Part shown: positions 36,401 to 45,079 of the stretch, in pieces
Numbering within the stretch: the stretch's first letter is position 1
How the letters are laid out: each line of letters begins with the position of its first letter
Assembly: GCA_964605665.1 (NCBI GenBank)
Contig: CAZSDP010000014.1
Coordinates: 50,105-114,104, forward strand
Origin: CAZSDP01 sp964605665
GTDB taxonomy: Bacteria; Planctomycetota; UBA8108; UBA1146
Direction: 5' to 3'
Length of the DNA: 64,000 nt
Position numbers and translations under genes: made by a program
The notes under the pieces: generated by a model
Told to the model about the DNA's origin: nothing
The model's input: only the letters and a program-made list of their open reading frames with translations
The model's database searches: none

Positions 36401-37311
36401 AGATCGCTCCCCGTCGATTGGTGAAGAGTCTCCTTCCTCAGCAAGCCCCCATCCTCGACGGATCGGGGCGACTTGAACTCGCCGAACGGATCCTCTCACC
36501 GATGAACCCTCTTCCGTACCGAGTCATGGCCAACCGTATCTGGCACTATCTCTTTGGACGTGGAATCGTCGCGACGCCGGATGAGTTCGGTGCACTCGGT
36601 AGTCGTCCCACCCATCCAGACCTACTCGACCACTTAGCCACGAGCCTCGAAGAAGACCGATCGGTCAAGAGGCTGATCGGTCGGATTGTCCTCAGTGCCA
36701 CTTACCGTCAAAGTTCTCGAAGCGCTGACGAGAGTGCGCGAGCGATCGATCCGGAGAATCGCTGGTATCACCACCGACCACCTCGAAGACTCACCGCGGA
36801 GGAGATTCGAGACGCGATGCTGACAACCTCTGGCCGGCTCGATCGGACATTTGGCGGCCCTCCAATTCCGATTCATCTGACCGATTTTTTGACGGGGAGA
36901 GGTCGACCGAGCAAGAGCGGTCCACTCGATGGTGCAGGCCGTCGCAGTATCTACCTCGAAGTACGTCGTAACTTCCTCTCGCCATTTCTCTCAAGTTTTG
37001 ACTTCCCGATCCCATTCACCACGATAGGAAAACGAAACGTCTCCAATGTTCCCGCTCAGAATCTCGCGCTCATGAATGACCCGATGGTCCATCAGTTCGC
37101 TCGATTCTGGGCTGAGCGAATTCTCGCTGAAGATCATGCCAGCCCCAAGGAGAGACTCGAATCGATGATCGAAGAAGCCTACGGTCGACCAGCCCTTGAA
37201 AGCGAGCTCGATCGTTTCTTGCTCTACTTGAGCGAGTCTTCCGATCGATCGGCATGGCAAGATGTCGCTCATGCGATCTTGGCGAGCCAAGAGTTCATCC
37301 ATTTGAATTGA
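33493..37311 (+). CDS. Planctomycete cytochrome c / PSD1 (DUF1549-DUF1553) protein
   Basis: A large exported haem protein of the planctomycete-specific PSCyt1-DUF1549-DUF1553 type, paired as usual with a DUF1501 gene. The signal peptide is near residues 92-115 (LSSILSLGIICLAATLTRA). The first haem motif CFPCH lies in LAQHCFPCHGFDP (about 139). DUF1549 runs about 240-470, with RVTFDLIGLPPAPQE, HFGEQWGRHWLDLMRYAETH and a second motif in SCARCHDHKFDPI. An insert at about 530-900 contains two similar beta-rich repeats. DUF1553 runs about 990-1270, with NRIWHYLFGRGIVATPDEFG and a C-terminal HAILASQEFIHLN. The role is unproven; links to polysaccharide breakdown are suggested in the literature for the group. 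The GTG start at 33493 is uncertain because nearly 90 residues precede the signal peptide (ATGs at 33511 and 33556). Confidence 0.9.
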   Translation: MINSPAMGRPVINPREFVPWSMPYSNLDTLSHSSLLTTLTDRVWARSASIGQSPEGSVGRSVQLERNRSTWEFASQRRSPRPRRDRSRPRASLSLSSILSLGIICLAATLTRADAEQLATPSTPIDFDREIRPILAQHCFPCHGFDPSSRKANLRLDVREHVVHPRNDRPAVIDPGARDRSLLYQKIEAQGDERMPPTEREGLQPAEIDKIGRWIDEGAHYTPPWAWRPVRNPPPPAVGETSWPRDQIDRFILAKLLENDLTPTDEADRQSWLRRVTFDLIGLPPAPQELHAFLADHSPTAYERVVDRLLASPHFGEQWGRHWLDLMRYAETHGHEFDYPIPDVWRYRDYVVDAFNADVPYDDFVREHIAGDLIESPRHDSATGINASILGTGFWWLAQGTHAPVDVRQDQADRTDNQIDVASKTFLGITVSCARCHDHKFDPILTADYYAFAGFLRSSRRARLHLDPHGALAAAVNQITAAQQQLSPYLQNRLEDLGKSSWLATAERAVKMLDETRVAQEARRRPPKVLFDFEGQDFEPWRVEGAAFGSRPHQVSELVLEQGVGVQGNGVANSHDRRHGSDSVESDRRTGVLTSPLFKIDRPLLKFQIGGGQHLNKTCVNLRLGNKVVRTAAGKNSTAMALEVWDVQELLDQEVQIEIVDQHQGSWGHIAADHFILSDLEPSGFPEQEEIAAVSKELQLDLDEFTAWLHAIKSALEQRAGSRVPLLSDDDLLFADFESPTDFQSWFPEGQAFGESPLRGGSILANGESLQLIPSGCAHSGRYGRKLQGTLRSPTFTIERDFVHLRLKGRGQIRLIIDDYYLDTSNPLLFGGMAQSIDQPEWHLAKHDVSRYRGHHAYLEWNDDGDGVLAIDTVWFSDDSEPEEQPDERELEDLSRCGAPTRLELASKLIEHGAPLLDSERYTAPELELLATIKTTAEGIPLPIRALGMVDATPRDEQVFIRGAHSQLGEIAPRRLVKSLLPQQAPILDGSGRLELAERILSPMNPLPYRVMANRIWHYLFGRGIVATPDEFGALGSRPTHPDLLDHLATSLEEDRSVKRLIGRIVLSATYRQSSRSADESARAIDPENRWYHHRPPRRLTAEEIRDAMLTTSGRLDRTFGGPPIPIHLTDFLTGRGRPSKSGPLDGAGRRSIYLEVRRNFLSPFLSSFDFPIPFTTIGKRNVSNVPAQNLALMNDPMVHQFARFWAERILAEDHASPKERLESMIEEAYGRPALESELDRFLLYLSESSDRSAWQDVAHAILASQEFIHLN

Positions 37312-37324
37312 GTAAGAATTGACG

Positions 37325-38782
37325 ATGCGACTTCCATTTCCTTGCGAACGAGTTCGCCCCGAGCAACAGACGAGTCAGCGACTCCTCAGTCGCCGAGAGT
37401 GGCTCGGTCGCAGCGCGAGTGGATTCGGAGCCATCGCCGCGAGCGCCTTACTGGGAGACTCTCTCTTTGGCGCAGCCGTGAAGACGATCGGCAAGAGAGA
37501 CTCGACGATCGCACACCACACCCCTCGAGCGCGCCACGTCATCTTCCTCTACATGGATGGTGGCCCCTCCCAAGTCGACACGTTTGACCCGAAGCCTCGA
37601 ATTCAGAGAGATCATGGGAAACCTTTTCCAGTGCGGGTCGAGCGAACTCAGTTCAACCAGAATGGGGCGATCCTCGGGTCCCCCTGGCGTTTCTCCCAGC
37701 ATGGGGAGAGCGGTCTCGAAGTCAGCGAGCTCTTTCCGAACGTCGCTCGATCCGCTGACGATCTGTGCGTCGTTCGATCGATGACCAGCCCCTTCTCCGA
37801 ACACACCAATGCGAACTACTTTCTTCATACCGGACTCGGTCTCTCCGGTCGTCCAAGTGTCGGCGCCTGGGTGAGCTACGGATTAGGGTCCTCGAATCAG
37901 GAGTTGCCGGGATTTATCGTCCTCAACGGAGGACTCATTCCACCTGGAGGACTCGATTGCTTCAGCAGTGGCTTCCTTCCCGCAACCCATCAGGGATCGA
38001 TCATGCTTCCCCGAGGTGAAGGATTTGCGAACGTCTCTCGTCTCGAATCTGAAGAGAAGATGCAATCGCGAAAACTAGAGCTCACCCGCATGCTCGATCA
38101 GTCACTTCTCGATCGAGTCGGTCCTCAAGACCCCATCGAATCCGCCATCAAGAATTCGGAACTCGCATTTCGCATGCAGAGTGCCGTCCCCAATCTGATG
38201 GACCTCGGCAATGAACCGGAACAGCTGCGCGACCGCTACGGTCTCAATTCCCGCTTTGAACCGACTCGTATCTTCGGTACGCAGTGTCTTCTCGCCCGAC
38301 GCATGGTCGAACGCGGAGTCCGTTTCATCGAACTCACTTGTCCGGCAGTCGATGGTGATCGCTGGGATCAGCATTCAAATCTCAAGAGTGGCCACGAAAA
38401 TAATGCACGGGCAGTCGATCAACCGATCGGTGCTCTACTCGACGATCTCAGAGCTCGAGGACTCCTCGAGGAAACTCTGGTGATTTGGGGCGGAGAGTTC
38501 GGCAGAACCCCCTTCGCTCAAGGACAAAACGGACGTGATCACAATCCATTTGGATTTACCGTTTGGATGGCTGGAGGAGGAGTTCGAGCGGGGCAAGTCT
38601 ATGGAGCGACCGATGAATTCGGCTACAAAGCGATCGAAAACCCTCTCGAGATCCATGACCTACACGCGACGATCCTGCACCTACTCGGCATCGATCACAC
38701 TCGGCTGACCGTTCTCCATGGAGGTCGGGAGCTGCGTCTCACCGATGTTCACGGCCACGTGATCCACGATCTCATCGCCTAG
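37325..38782 (+). CDS. DUF1501 family Tat-exported protein
   Basis: A 485-residue DUF1501 protein of the alkaline-phosphatase/sulfatase-like superfamily. The Tat signal SRREWLGRSASGFGAIAASA lies at about residues 21-40. The conserved start of the mature domain is HVIFLYMDGGPSQVDTFDPK. Later motifs are SPFSEHTNANYFLHTGLG, RFIELTCPAVDGDRWDQHSN and VIWGGEFGRTPFAQGQNGRD, all typical of DUF1501. It begins 13 bases after the PSD1 stop, so the pair is one operon and the products likely act together outside the cytoplasm. ATG 37325 lies two codons after a TTG. A weak terminator-like GTCGTTC/GAACGAC pair (38785-38791 and 38827-38833) with a TTTT tract follows. The enzymatic activity is unknown. Confidence 0.93.
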   Translation: MRLPFPCERVRPEQQTSQRLLSRREWLGRSASGFGAIAASALLGDSLFGAAVKTIGKRDSTIAHHTPRARHVIFLYMDGGPSQVDTFDPKPRIQRDHGKPFPVRVERTQFNQNGAILGSPWRFSQHGESGLEVSELFPNVARSADDLCVVRSMTSPFSEHTNANYFLHTGLGLSGRPSVGAWVSYGLGSSNQELPGFIVLNGGLIPPGGLDCFSSGFLPATHQGSIMLPRGEGFANVSRLESEEKMQSRKLELTRMLDQSLLDRVGPQDPIESAIKNSELAFRMQSAVPNLMDLGNEPEQLRDRYGLNSRFEPTRIFGTQCLLARRMVERGVRFIELTCPAVDGDRWDQHSNLKSGHENNARAVDQPIGALLDDLRARGLLEETLVIWGGEFGRTPFAQGQNGRDHNPFGFTVWMAGGGVRAGQVYGATDEFGYKAIENPLEIHDLHATILHLLGIDHTRLTVLHGGRELRLTDVHGHVIHDLIA

Positions 38783-38878
38783 AAGTCGTTCCAGGTCCGC
38801 TGATCGAATGGGGGCGTGGAAGAATCGAACGACCGTCTTTTCCCTGACCGGTCCCCGCTTCTAATGTGGCGCGAAGTG

Positions 38879-40246
38879 CTACAGCGCTACGAAGTATCGT
38901 TCGTGGAGGGCGCGTACCACCTCGGGAAGGTGGGTTTGAGGGATCAGAAAGGCCAAATTTGTGCGGGTTGCGCCGTAACTGATCATCTGAATCGGAGCTC
39001 CCAATGCTGCGACTCCGGTGAGGACTTCGGCGATCACCTGACCGTCTTCATCGAGCCGGTCGCCGACGAGGCTCACCATCCCCTGCCCCTCGACGAGATC
39101 GACTTGAGCAAACTTCGCCAAATCGTGAAGCACCGGTTGCAGATCTGCATCGGGATCATCGGGAGTCAAAGAGATCGAGACCTCCGAAGTGGAAATCATG
39201 TCGATCGAGAGCGCGTGGCGATCAAAGACCTCCGCAATTTTCGATAAGAACCCATGTCGCGCTAGCATCTGTGGGCTCACCACCGTGATGACCCGAACCC
39301 CCATTCGATGGGCGATCGCGCGAACCCGGGTACCGGTGACATGCGGAGGGAGTTGCGCGGTGATCGAGGTTCCCGGTTGCTCCGGCTGCCGAGTCATCCG
39401 GACTTGAACCGGAATTCCCCCCTGCATCGCCGGAGTCAACGTCTGGGGGTGAAGGACTTTTGCTCCCGAGTGAGCGAGCTCACTCGCCTCCCGAAAGGTG
39501 AGATGGTCGATACGAGGTGCATCGGGAACCAGCCTTGGATCTGCGGTGTGGATCCCGTCTACATCAGTCCATATCTGCAGCTCCACCGCGTTGACAGCAC
39601 GAGCGATGAGGCTGGCACTGTAATCGCTACCTCCTCGCCCAAGAGTCGTGAGACGCCCGGCGTCTGTCGTTCCGATGAAACCTGTGATCACCGGTACCAC
39701 TCCATGATCGTGGTCGATCGACAGTGCGAGCTTCTCAAAGCACTCCGGGCGGGGGCGTGCTCTTCCATGACGATCATCGGTCAGAAGCCCCAGATCCGCC
39801 GAGGAGTGCCCCACCGCATCGAGCCCAAAACTACGAAGATATGCCGCGAAGAGAGGCACCATCAGCAATTCACCGCACGCCAGCAGCCGATCACGTGCAT
39901 GGGGAGAATCCTCGACCAGCAGCGTGATCCCCTGCACACAGTCTCGCAGTTGCTCAAGAGGATCGGCGATCACCTGCGGATCGACGCCCAAGTCTTCGGC
40001 GAGGCGAAGATGGCGAGAAACCAGTCGCTCCAAGAGTTCGGAGTCATCACCCAACGGAGCGCTGTGGGCCAACCTCAGCAGCTGATCGGTCACCCCCGCC
40101 GCAGCGCTGAGCACCACGATCGGTCGCTGCGTCTTGGTGACGATTTGGGCTGCTCGTCTGATGGCCGTAGCATCCCCGACGGAAGTTCCCCCGAACTTCA
40201 GAACGGTCGGCTGACTGCAGTTTGGTCGCGAAGATGAAACACTCAT
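38879..40246 (-). CDS. lysC: Aspartokinase
   Basis: Phosphorylates aspartate, the first step to Lys, Thr and Met; cytoplasmic. 455 residues. The kinase domain has VLKFGGTSVGDATAIRRAA, VVVLSAAAGVTDQLLRLA, VITGFIGTTDAGRLTTLGRGG and YSASLIARAVNAVELQIWTD. Two C-terminal ACT domains follow (GVRVITVVSPQMLARHGFLS and GQGMVSLVGDRL), so feedback regulation is expected. Length and layout match the monofunctional class III (LysC/ThrA-type) enzymes; no homoserine dehydrogenase is fused. The ATG lacks an obvious Shine-Dalgarno sequence. It stands alone, convergent with the DUF1501 gene and divergent from the LeuA-like synthase gene. The feedback ligand (Lys or Thr) cannot be read directly. Confidence 0.94.
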   Translation of the reverse strand: MSVSSSRPNCSQPTVLKFGGTSVGDATAIRRAAQIVTKTQRPIVVLSAAAGVTDQLLRLAHSAPLGDDSELLERLVSRHLRLAEDLGVDPQVIADPLEQLRDCVQGITLLVEDSPHARDRLLACGELLMVPLFAAYLRSFGLDAVGHSSADLGLLTDDRHGRARPRPECFEKLALSIDHDHGVVPVITGFIGTTDAGRLTTLGRGGSDYSASLIARAVNAVELQIWTDVDGIHTADPRLVPDAPRIDHLTFREASELAHSGAKVLHPQTLTPAMQGGIPVQVRMTRQPEQPGTSITAQLPPHVTGTRVRAIAHRMGVRVITVVSPQMLARHGFLSKIAEVFDRHALSIDMISTSEVSISLTPDDPDADLQPVLHDLAKFAQVDLVEGQGMVSLVGDRLDEDGQVIAEVLTGVAALGAPIQMISYGATRTNLAFLIPQTHLPEVVRALHERYFVAL

Positions 40247-40798
40247 GGCGCGGGATCATAGCGAGTGTTCCTCAACGGTCCAACAGGTCGGCAAAAATCG
40301 CACACTTCAAGAGGGAAGAAATCACCAATTGGCGTCGGTTCTCTCCCTATCTTCTTTCCACGCCTTGAACTGTGAACTGGGGCGCCTATCATTATCGCCG
40401 GAGGTTTTCTGTCACCCCATCCCCCTCAACCTGGGGAGTGCGGAGCTCGCGGGGCGCCGACGAGTCGACTTCAGAGACGGAGTCACAGCGACGAGCGTCC
40501 GGTGGGTAGAGATAGCGGCCTCCAAGGGGCCACAAAATCACCGGAAGGGTGCCTCCCAGCAGCACTTCCTAGAAGGCTGCACTTCTAAAAAGACTGTACT
40601 TCGGGCTGAAGGGTCCTCTCCCTCGGAGGACGACAACACGTCTACTGAGTATGAGGAGGTCTCGCTGAAACTCCAGGTTTCACAGATCCCCCACCCCTCG
40701 CCGGAATCGAAGTGATCATCGGGGTGATCGGACCGACAGGTCTCCCCGCTTTGACGCGGTATCTGTCACAGTGAGTACATCCCGAGAGAGGAGCCATC
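40247..40798. promoter_or_regulatory. 552-bp divergent region with a structured leader of the LeuA-like gene
   Basis: No supported protein gene. The last 190 bases before the LeuA-like ATG hold three consecutive inverted repeats: GTCCTC/GAGGAC (40613-40631), TGAAAC/GTTTCA (40666-40682) and CGGGG/CCCCG (40720-40748, with a nested GACC/GGTC). None is followed by a T run. This could be a regulatory mRNA leader. It matches no riboswitch class I recognise, and random GC-rich sequence can also yield such pairs. Confidence 0.3.
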
Positions 40799-42061
40799 AT
40801 GCTCAATAATTCAACGGCACAGAACGGCTCTGACCAGCGTCCAGACGGGCTGATTTACGACTGGAACACGGTGGAAGGCTTCGCTCCACTTCGCAAAGGA
40901 ATCGAATTCGACGATGAAACTCTGCGGGATGGGCTCCAGTCACCATCGGTCGTCGATCCACCGATCGAGAAGAAATTTGAAATCCTTCGCCTCATCGACC
41001 GGGTCGGCATCCACACCGCAAACATTGGACTACCTGGCGCTGGGCCGCGTGCGGTCGCGGATGTCACCGCGCTCTGTCGATTCATCGCGGAAGAGAAGCT
41101 GAACGTCACCGCGAATTGCGCCGGACGTACGCATCCCAACGACATCATGGCGATCGCATCGATCCAGCAAGAGACCGGCGTCCCCATCGAAGCATGCACA
41201 TTCATCGGATCGAGTCCGATTCGGCAGTACGCCGAAGGTTGGACCCTCGAGCGGATGCTCGAACACACCATCGAAGCAAGCAAGCTGTGCCAAAAAGAGG
41301 GCTTGCAGCAGATGTATGTCACCGAGGACACCACCCGAGCGACACCAGGAACATTGACCGCTCTCTACACTGCGGCGATTGAGCATGGGTGTCGACGGAT
41401 TTGCGTCTGCGATACCTGTGGTCACGCGACCCCTGTCGGGGTTCGCAACTTGATCCGATTCATCAAGGAGCTGGTGGAAAAGAGTGGCGAAGACGTCAAG
41501 ATCGACTGGCACGGTCACCGAGATCGCGATCTCGATGTGATCAACTCAATTGCTGCCATCGAAGGCGGAGCGGACAGAATTCATGGGACCGCCCTCGGCG
41601 TGGGGGAACGCTGCGGTAACACCAGCCTCGACCTCCTTCTCGTCAACCTGAAGCTTTGGGGCGCTATCGATCAAGACTTGACCGCACTGCCCGAGTATGT
41701 CCGAACCGTGAGTGAAGCTTGCCACGTCCCCATCCCCAAGAACTACCCCGTCTTTGGTACCGATGCCTTCGAAACTGCCACCGGGGTTCATGCTGCTGCG
41801 GTGATCAAGGCGTTCAAGAAAAACGACTCATGGCTCGCGAATCGGGGCTACTCTGGAGTCCCCGCCGATGTCTTTGGGCTCCAGCAAAAGATTTCGATCG
41901 GACCGATGAGTGGTCGATCGAATGTGATCTACTGGCTTGAGCACCGCGAGATCGAACCGAGTGAGGCTCGTATCGACGCCATCTTCCAACATGCCAAGCA
42001 GTCAGATCGCCTTCTCACCGACGAAGAAATCCAAGGAGTTCTTGCCACCGTCAATCACTAG
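40799..42061 (+). CDS. 2-isopropylmalate synthase/homocitrate synthase-like DRE-TIM metallolyase
   Basis: A 420-residue enzyme of the LeuA/NifV/CimA/HMG-CoA lyase superfamily that condenses an acyl-CoA with a 2-oxo acid. N-terminal signature GIEFDDETLRDGLQSPSVVD holds the metal-binding Asp and catalytic Arg (here DETLRDG). HTANIGLPGAGPRAV, then CVCDTCGHATPVGVRNLI and the metal-binding His pair in DWHGHRDRDLDVINS follow, and GVGERCGNTSLDLLL contains the second signature. The C-terminal region (FGTDAFETATGVHAAAVIKA) is subdomain-like, but the LeuA allosteric dimer domain is missing, so leucine feedback of the usual kind is not expected. Substrate could be 2-oxoisovalerate, 2-oxoglutarate or pyruvate. 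GAGGAG lies 5 bases before the ATG. A structured leader precedes it. Confidence 0.87.
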   Translation: MLNNSTAQNGSDQRPDGLIYDWNTVEGFAPLRKGIEFDDETLRDGLQSPSVVDPPIEKKFEILRLIDRVGIHTANIGLPGAGPRAVADVTALCRFIAEEKLNVTANCAGRTHPNDIMAIASIQQETGVPIEACTFIGSSPIRQYAEGWTLERMLEHTIEASKLCQKEGLQQMYVTEDTTRATPGTLTALYTAAIEHGCRRICVCDTCGHATPVGVRNLIRFIKELVEKSGEDVKIDWHGHRDRDLDVINSIAAIEGGADRIHGTALGVGERCGNTSLDLLLVNLKLWGAIDQDLTALPEYVRTVSEACHVPIPKNYPVFGTDAFETATGVHAAAVIKAFKKNDSWLANRGYSGVPADVFGLQQKISIGPMSGRSNVIYWLEHREIEPSEARIDAIFQHAKQSDRLLTDEEIQGVLATVNH

Positions 42062-42221
42062 GCGGGTGACACTCAACGGAAGATCTTCGATCGATCGACG
42101 ATTTCGGTAGCGGCGATTAAAACTCGTTTGGCCCAGGTGTCCTTCTTTCCCGCAGTCACCCCTGTCAATATGGGCGATGCCAGCTAGAAAGCCCTCACCC
42201 TTCAAACATTGAGGTTCGCCA

Positions 42222-44975
42222 TTGAACACTCAGCAGAACGAGTTCTCCGGTGAATTCCGTCAACCACCGGTGTATTCCTTCGGATCCCTTGGTACCGATG
42301 GTTCGGCTGACCTGAAGAGCCTTCTCGGCGGCAAGGGAGCCAATCTCGCGGAGATGACTCGCCTCGACGTTCCGGTCCCTCCCGGATTCACCATCACCAC
42401 CGAAGTCTGTGGGTGGTATGCCCGCGACCGTGCTTCCACTTTGAAAACTCTCCAACCCTTCGTCGATCGTGCGCTGAAGAGGCTCGGAGAAGAGATGGGG
42501 CAGGCGTTTGGTGACTCCAACAGTCCTCTGCTCGTTTCAGTTCGTTCCGGAGCCGCAGTCTCGATGCCTGGCATGATGGACACCGTCCTCAACGTGGGTC
42601 TCAATTCAGAAACCCGACAAGGACTGATCGAGCGAGCGGGGAACGACGACGCTGCCCAACGCACCACCTTCGATTGCGAGCTGAGGCTCCTCGAGATGTT
42701 CGGCACCGTCGTCGATCAAGTCCCCGAAGCCGTCTTCAGTGAGCTCAGAAGTGCGGCTCTTGAGGCTGAAGGGGTTGGTCGGGTCGATCAGCTCTCCATC
42801 TCAGGGCTAAAGGAGCTGCTCGAGGCGTTTCACACCGTCTATGCAGCCACTGCGAAGAAGCCTTTCCCCGAGGATCCGAGAGAGCAACTAGAACGTGCCA
42901 TCGAGGCCGTTTTTTCCAGTTGGAATAGCTCCAGAGCCCAAACCTACCGCCGACTCCATCGAATCGCCGATGATTTGGGGACTGCGGTGAACGTCCAAGC
43001 GATGGTGTTTGGTAATGCCGGGCCGCGATCAGCAACAGGAGTCTGTTTCACCCGAAATCCATCCACCGGCACTCCCGAGTTCTTCGGAGAATTCCTGATC
43101 AATGCCCAAGGCGAAGAGGTGGTCGCCGGAACTCGAACCCCTCTGCCGATGGAACCCGGTCCCACGACAAAACCGGGCACCACCTTTGCCGAAGTGTTCC
43201 CAGAAGCTTATCGAGAGCTTCTCAACGTTCGGAATCGCCTCGAAACACACTACGGTGATGTCCAAGACATCGAGTTCACCGTAGAAAACGACCAGCTCCA
43301 CATCCTACAAACCCGACGAGGGCAGAGGACCGGGGTCGCAGCAATCCGGATTGCGACCGACTTCGTGGATGAAGGTCTCATCGAGCCGCGAACGGCGATC
43401 GACCGCGTCGATCCGATCGCCCTCGGACAACTGTTGGCGCCAGTCCTCACCGCAGAGAGTCGCGCCACGGCTTCCGACCGTTGGGTCGCACGAGGACTCC
43501 CTGCAGGTCCGGGAGGGGCAAGTGGGCGAATTGCCCTCGATGCCGAATCTGCGATCAAAATGGCGGAGACGACTGAAGACCCGGTGATTCTCGTCCGCAT
43601 GGAAACATCGCCGGAAGATATCGCAGGGATGGCGATCGCGGATGGGATCTTGACCGCGCGAGGAGGAGCCACGTCGCACGCTGCAGTGGTCGCCCGGGGC
43701 CTTGGGAAACCGTGTGTGGTGGGCTGCGAGACTCTTCGTGTCCGAGCAAGAGCTCGCGCGATCGAGTTTGGAAGCAGCACTCTCGCTGAAGGTGACACAC
43801 TCTCATTGGATGGCTCAACGGGAGATGTGTTTCGTGGCTCAATCGAGACCGCAGACTCAGAGATTCTCAGAGTCATCGACGGAAATCTCGATCGAGACCA
43901 ATCCACCACTTACACGCGCTTCACACGTCTCCTCAACTGGGCGGACGAAAAGCGAACGATGGGGGTTCGTGCCAATGCAGATACTCCTGAAGATGCGCTG
44001 CGCGCTCGAGCATTCGGGGCGAAGGGTATCGGACTCTGCCGTACCGAGCACATGTTCTTTGGCAAAGAACGAATTCGTACTTTTCGGCAGATGATTCTCT
44101 CACGATCGGAAGAGGGTCGTTGCGGCGCCCTAGAGATGCTCCTCCCTTGGCAGCGGCAAGATTTTGTCGAAATCTTATCAGCGATGGACGGACTCCCGGT
44201 CACCGTGAGGCTTCTCGACCCGCCTCTTCACGAGTTCCTTCCCCATGGCACGCAAGAAATCGAACGATTTGCGCGAGAAGCTGGACTCTCAGTAGAAGAG
44301 GTCGAGGCTCGCGTTGAAGAAACGTCGGAATCGAATCCGATGCTCGGTACACGAGGTTGCAGGCTCGGTCTGCTCTTTCCCGAGATCATTGAAATGCAAG
44401 CGCGAGCGATTTTTCAAGCAGCCCAACAATTGAAGAGCGCGGGGGGAGACCCGCACCCCGAAATCATGATCCCGTTGGTGGGAATCACAGAAGAAGCGCT
44501 GAGAACCCGGGCGATCATCGATCGGGTCGCGGAAGAAACAGCTTCTGATGACTCCCCCATCGAGTACCGAGTCGGGACGATGATCGAGATTCCTCGGGCC
44601 GCATTGATCGCCGACCGACTCGCCAAGGGCCTCGATTTCTTCTCCTTCGGCACGAACGACTTGACCCAGATGACCTTTGGATTCTCCAGAGATGACACCG
44701 CCGCACTCCTGAATCAGTACGCCGAATCTGGAGTCCTCGCAGAAGACCCCTTTGTGACGATCGACCGCACTGGGGTCGGTGCCTTGATCCAAATCGCCAC
44801 CGAGCGGGGAAGAGCGAGCAACCCAGAGCTCAAAGTCGGGCTTTGCGGTGAACATGGAGGCGATCCCAAGAGCATTTCATTTTGTCGAGAACTCGGTCTC
44901 GATTACGTCAGCGCGTCCCCTCTACGAATTCCAGGGGCGCGTCTCGCTGCAGCTCAGGCGGAACCGACTTCTTAA
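42222..44975 (+). CDS. ppdK: Pyruvate, phosphate dikinase
   Basis: Interconverts pyruvate + ATP + Pi with PEP + AMP + PPi; cytoplasmic, links glycolysis and gluconeogenesis. 917 residues, slightly longer than the usual 870-890. ATP-grasp domain: LLGGKGANLAEMTRLDVPVP, LLVSVRSGAAVSMPGMMDTV, and FTRNPSTGTPEFFGEFLINA. Swivelling phosphohistidine domain: GILTARGGATSHAAVVARGL with the catalytic His. PEP-binding barrel: KGIGLCRTEHMFF, FSFGTNDLTQMTFGFSRDD and the catalytic Cys in VGLCGEHGGDP. No ATG precedes the conserved start, so I accept the TTG at 42222 with GAGG 7 bases upstream. It follows the LeuA-like gene after 160 bases and may have its own promoter. It is convergent with ygfZ. Confidence 0.95.
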   Translation: MNTQQNEFSGEFRQPPVYSFGSLGTDGSADLKSLLGGKGANLAEMTRLDVPVPPGFTITTEVCGWYARDRASTLKTLQPFVDRALKRLGEEMGQAFGDSNSPLLVSVRSGAAVSMPGMMDTVLNVGLNSETRQGLIERAGNDDAAQRTTFDCELRLLEMFGTVVDQVPEAVFSELRSAALEAEGVGRVDQLSISGLKELLEAFHTVYAATAKKPFPEDPREQLERAIEAVFSSWNSSRAQTYRRLHRIADDLGTAVNVQAMVFGNAGPRSATGVCFTRNPSTGTPEFFGEFLINAQGEEVVAGTRTPLPMEPGPTTKPGTTFAEVFPEAYRELLNVRNRLETHYGDVQDIEFTVENDQLHILQTRRGQRTGVAAIRIATDFVDEGLIEPRTAIDRVDPIALGQLLAPVLTAESRATASDRWVARGLPAGPGGASGRIALDAESAIKMAETTEDPVILVRMETSPEDIAGMAIADGILTARGGATSHAAVVARGLGKPCVVGCETLRVRARARAIEFGSSTLAEGDTLSLDGSTGDVFRGSIETADSEILRVIDGNLDRDQSTTYTRFTRLLNWADEKRTMGVRANADTPEDALRARAFGAKGIGLCRTEHMFFGKERIRTFRQMILSRSEEGRCGALEMLLPWQRQDFVEILSAMDGLPVTVRLLDPPLHEFLPHGTQEIERFAREAGLSVEEVEARVEETSESNPMLGTRGCRLGLLFPEIIEMQARAIFQAAQQLKSAGGDPHPEIMIPLVGITEEALRTRAIIDRVAEETASDDSPIEYRVGTMIEIPRAALIADRLAKGLDFFSFGTNDLTQMTFGFSRDDTAALLNQYAESGVLAEDPFVTIDRTGVGALIQIATERGRASNPELKVGLCGEHGGDPKSISFCRELGLDYVSASPLRIPGARLAAAQAEPTS

Positions 44976-45079
44976 GCGGAAGAGACTCCGATCTCCCTTA
45001 CCTTCTCCACTCTCGAGCGCGGAAACCTAAATCACAGAGGATGAAGGTCGGTGAGATACCGGCAGGTCGCGAGAACTTC

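Noticed and set aside
40245..40715. 156-codon open frame upstream of the LeuA-like gene
   Set aside because: No motif and Ser/Arg-rich composition; it coincides with the hairpin-rich leader.
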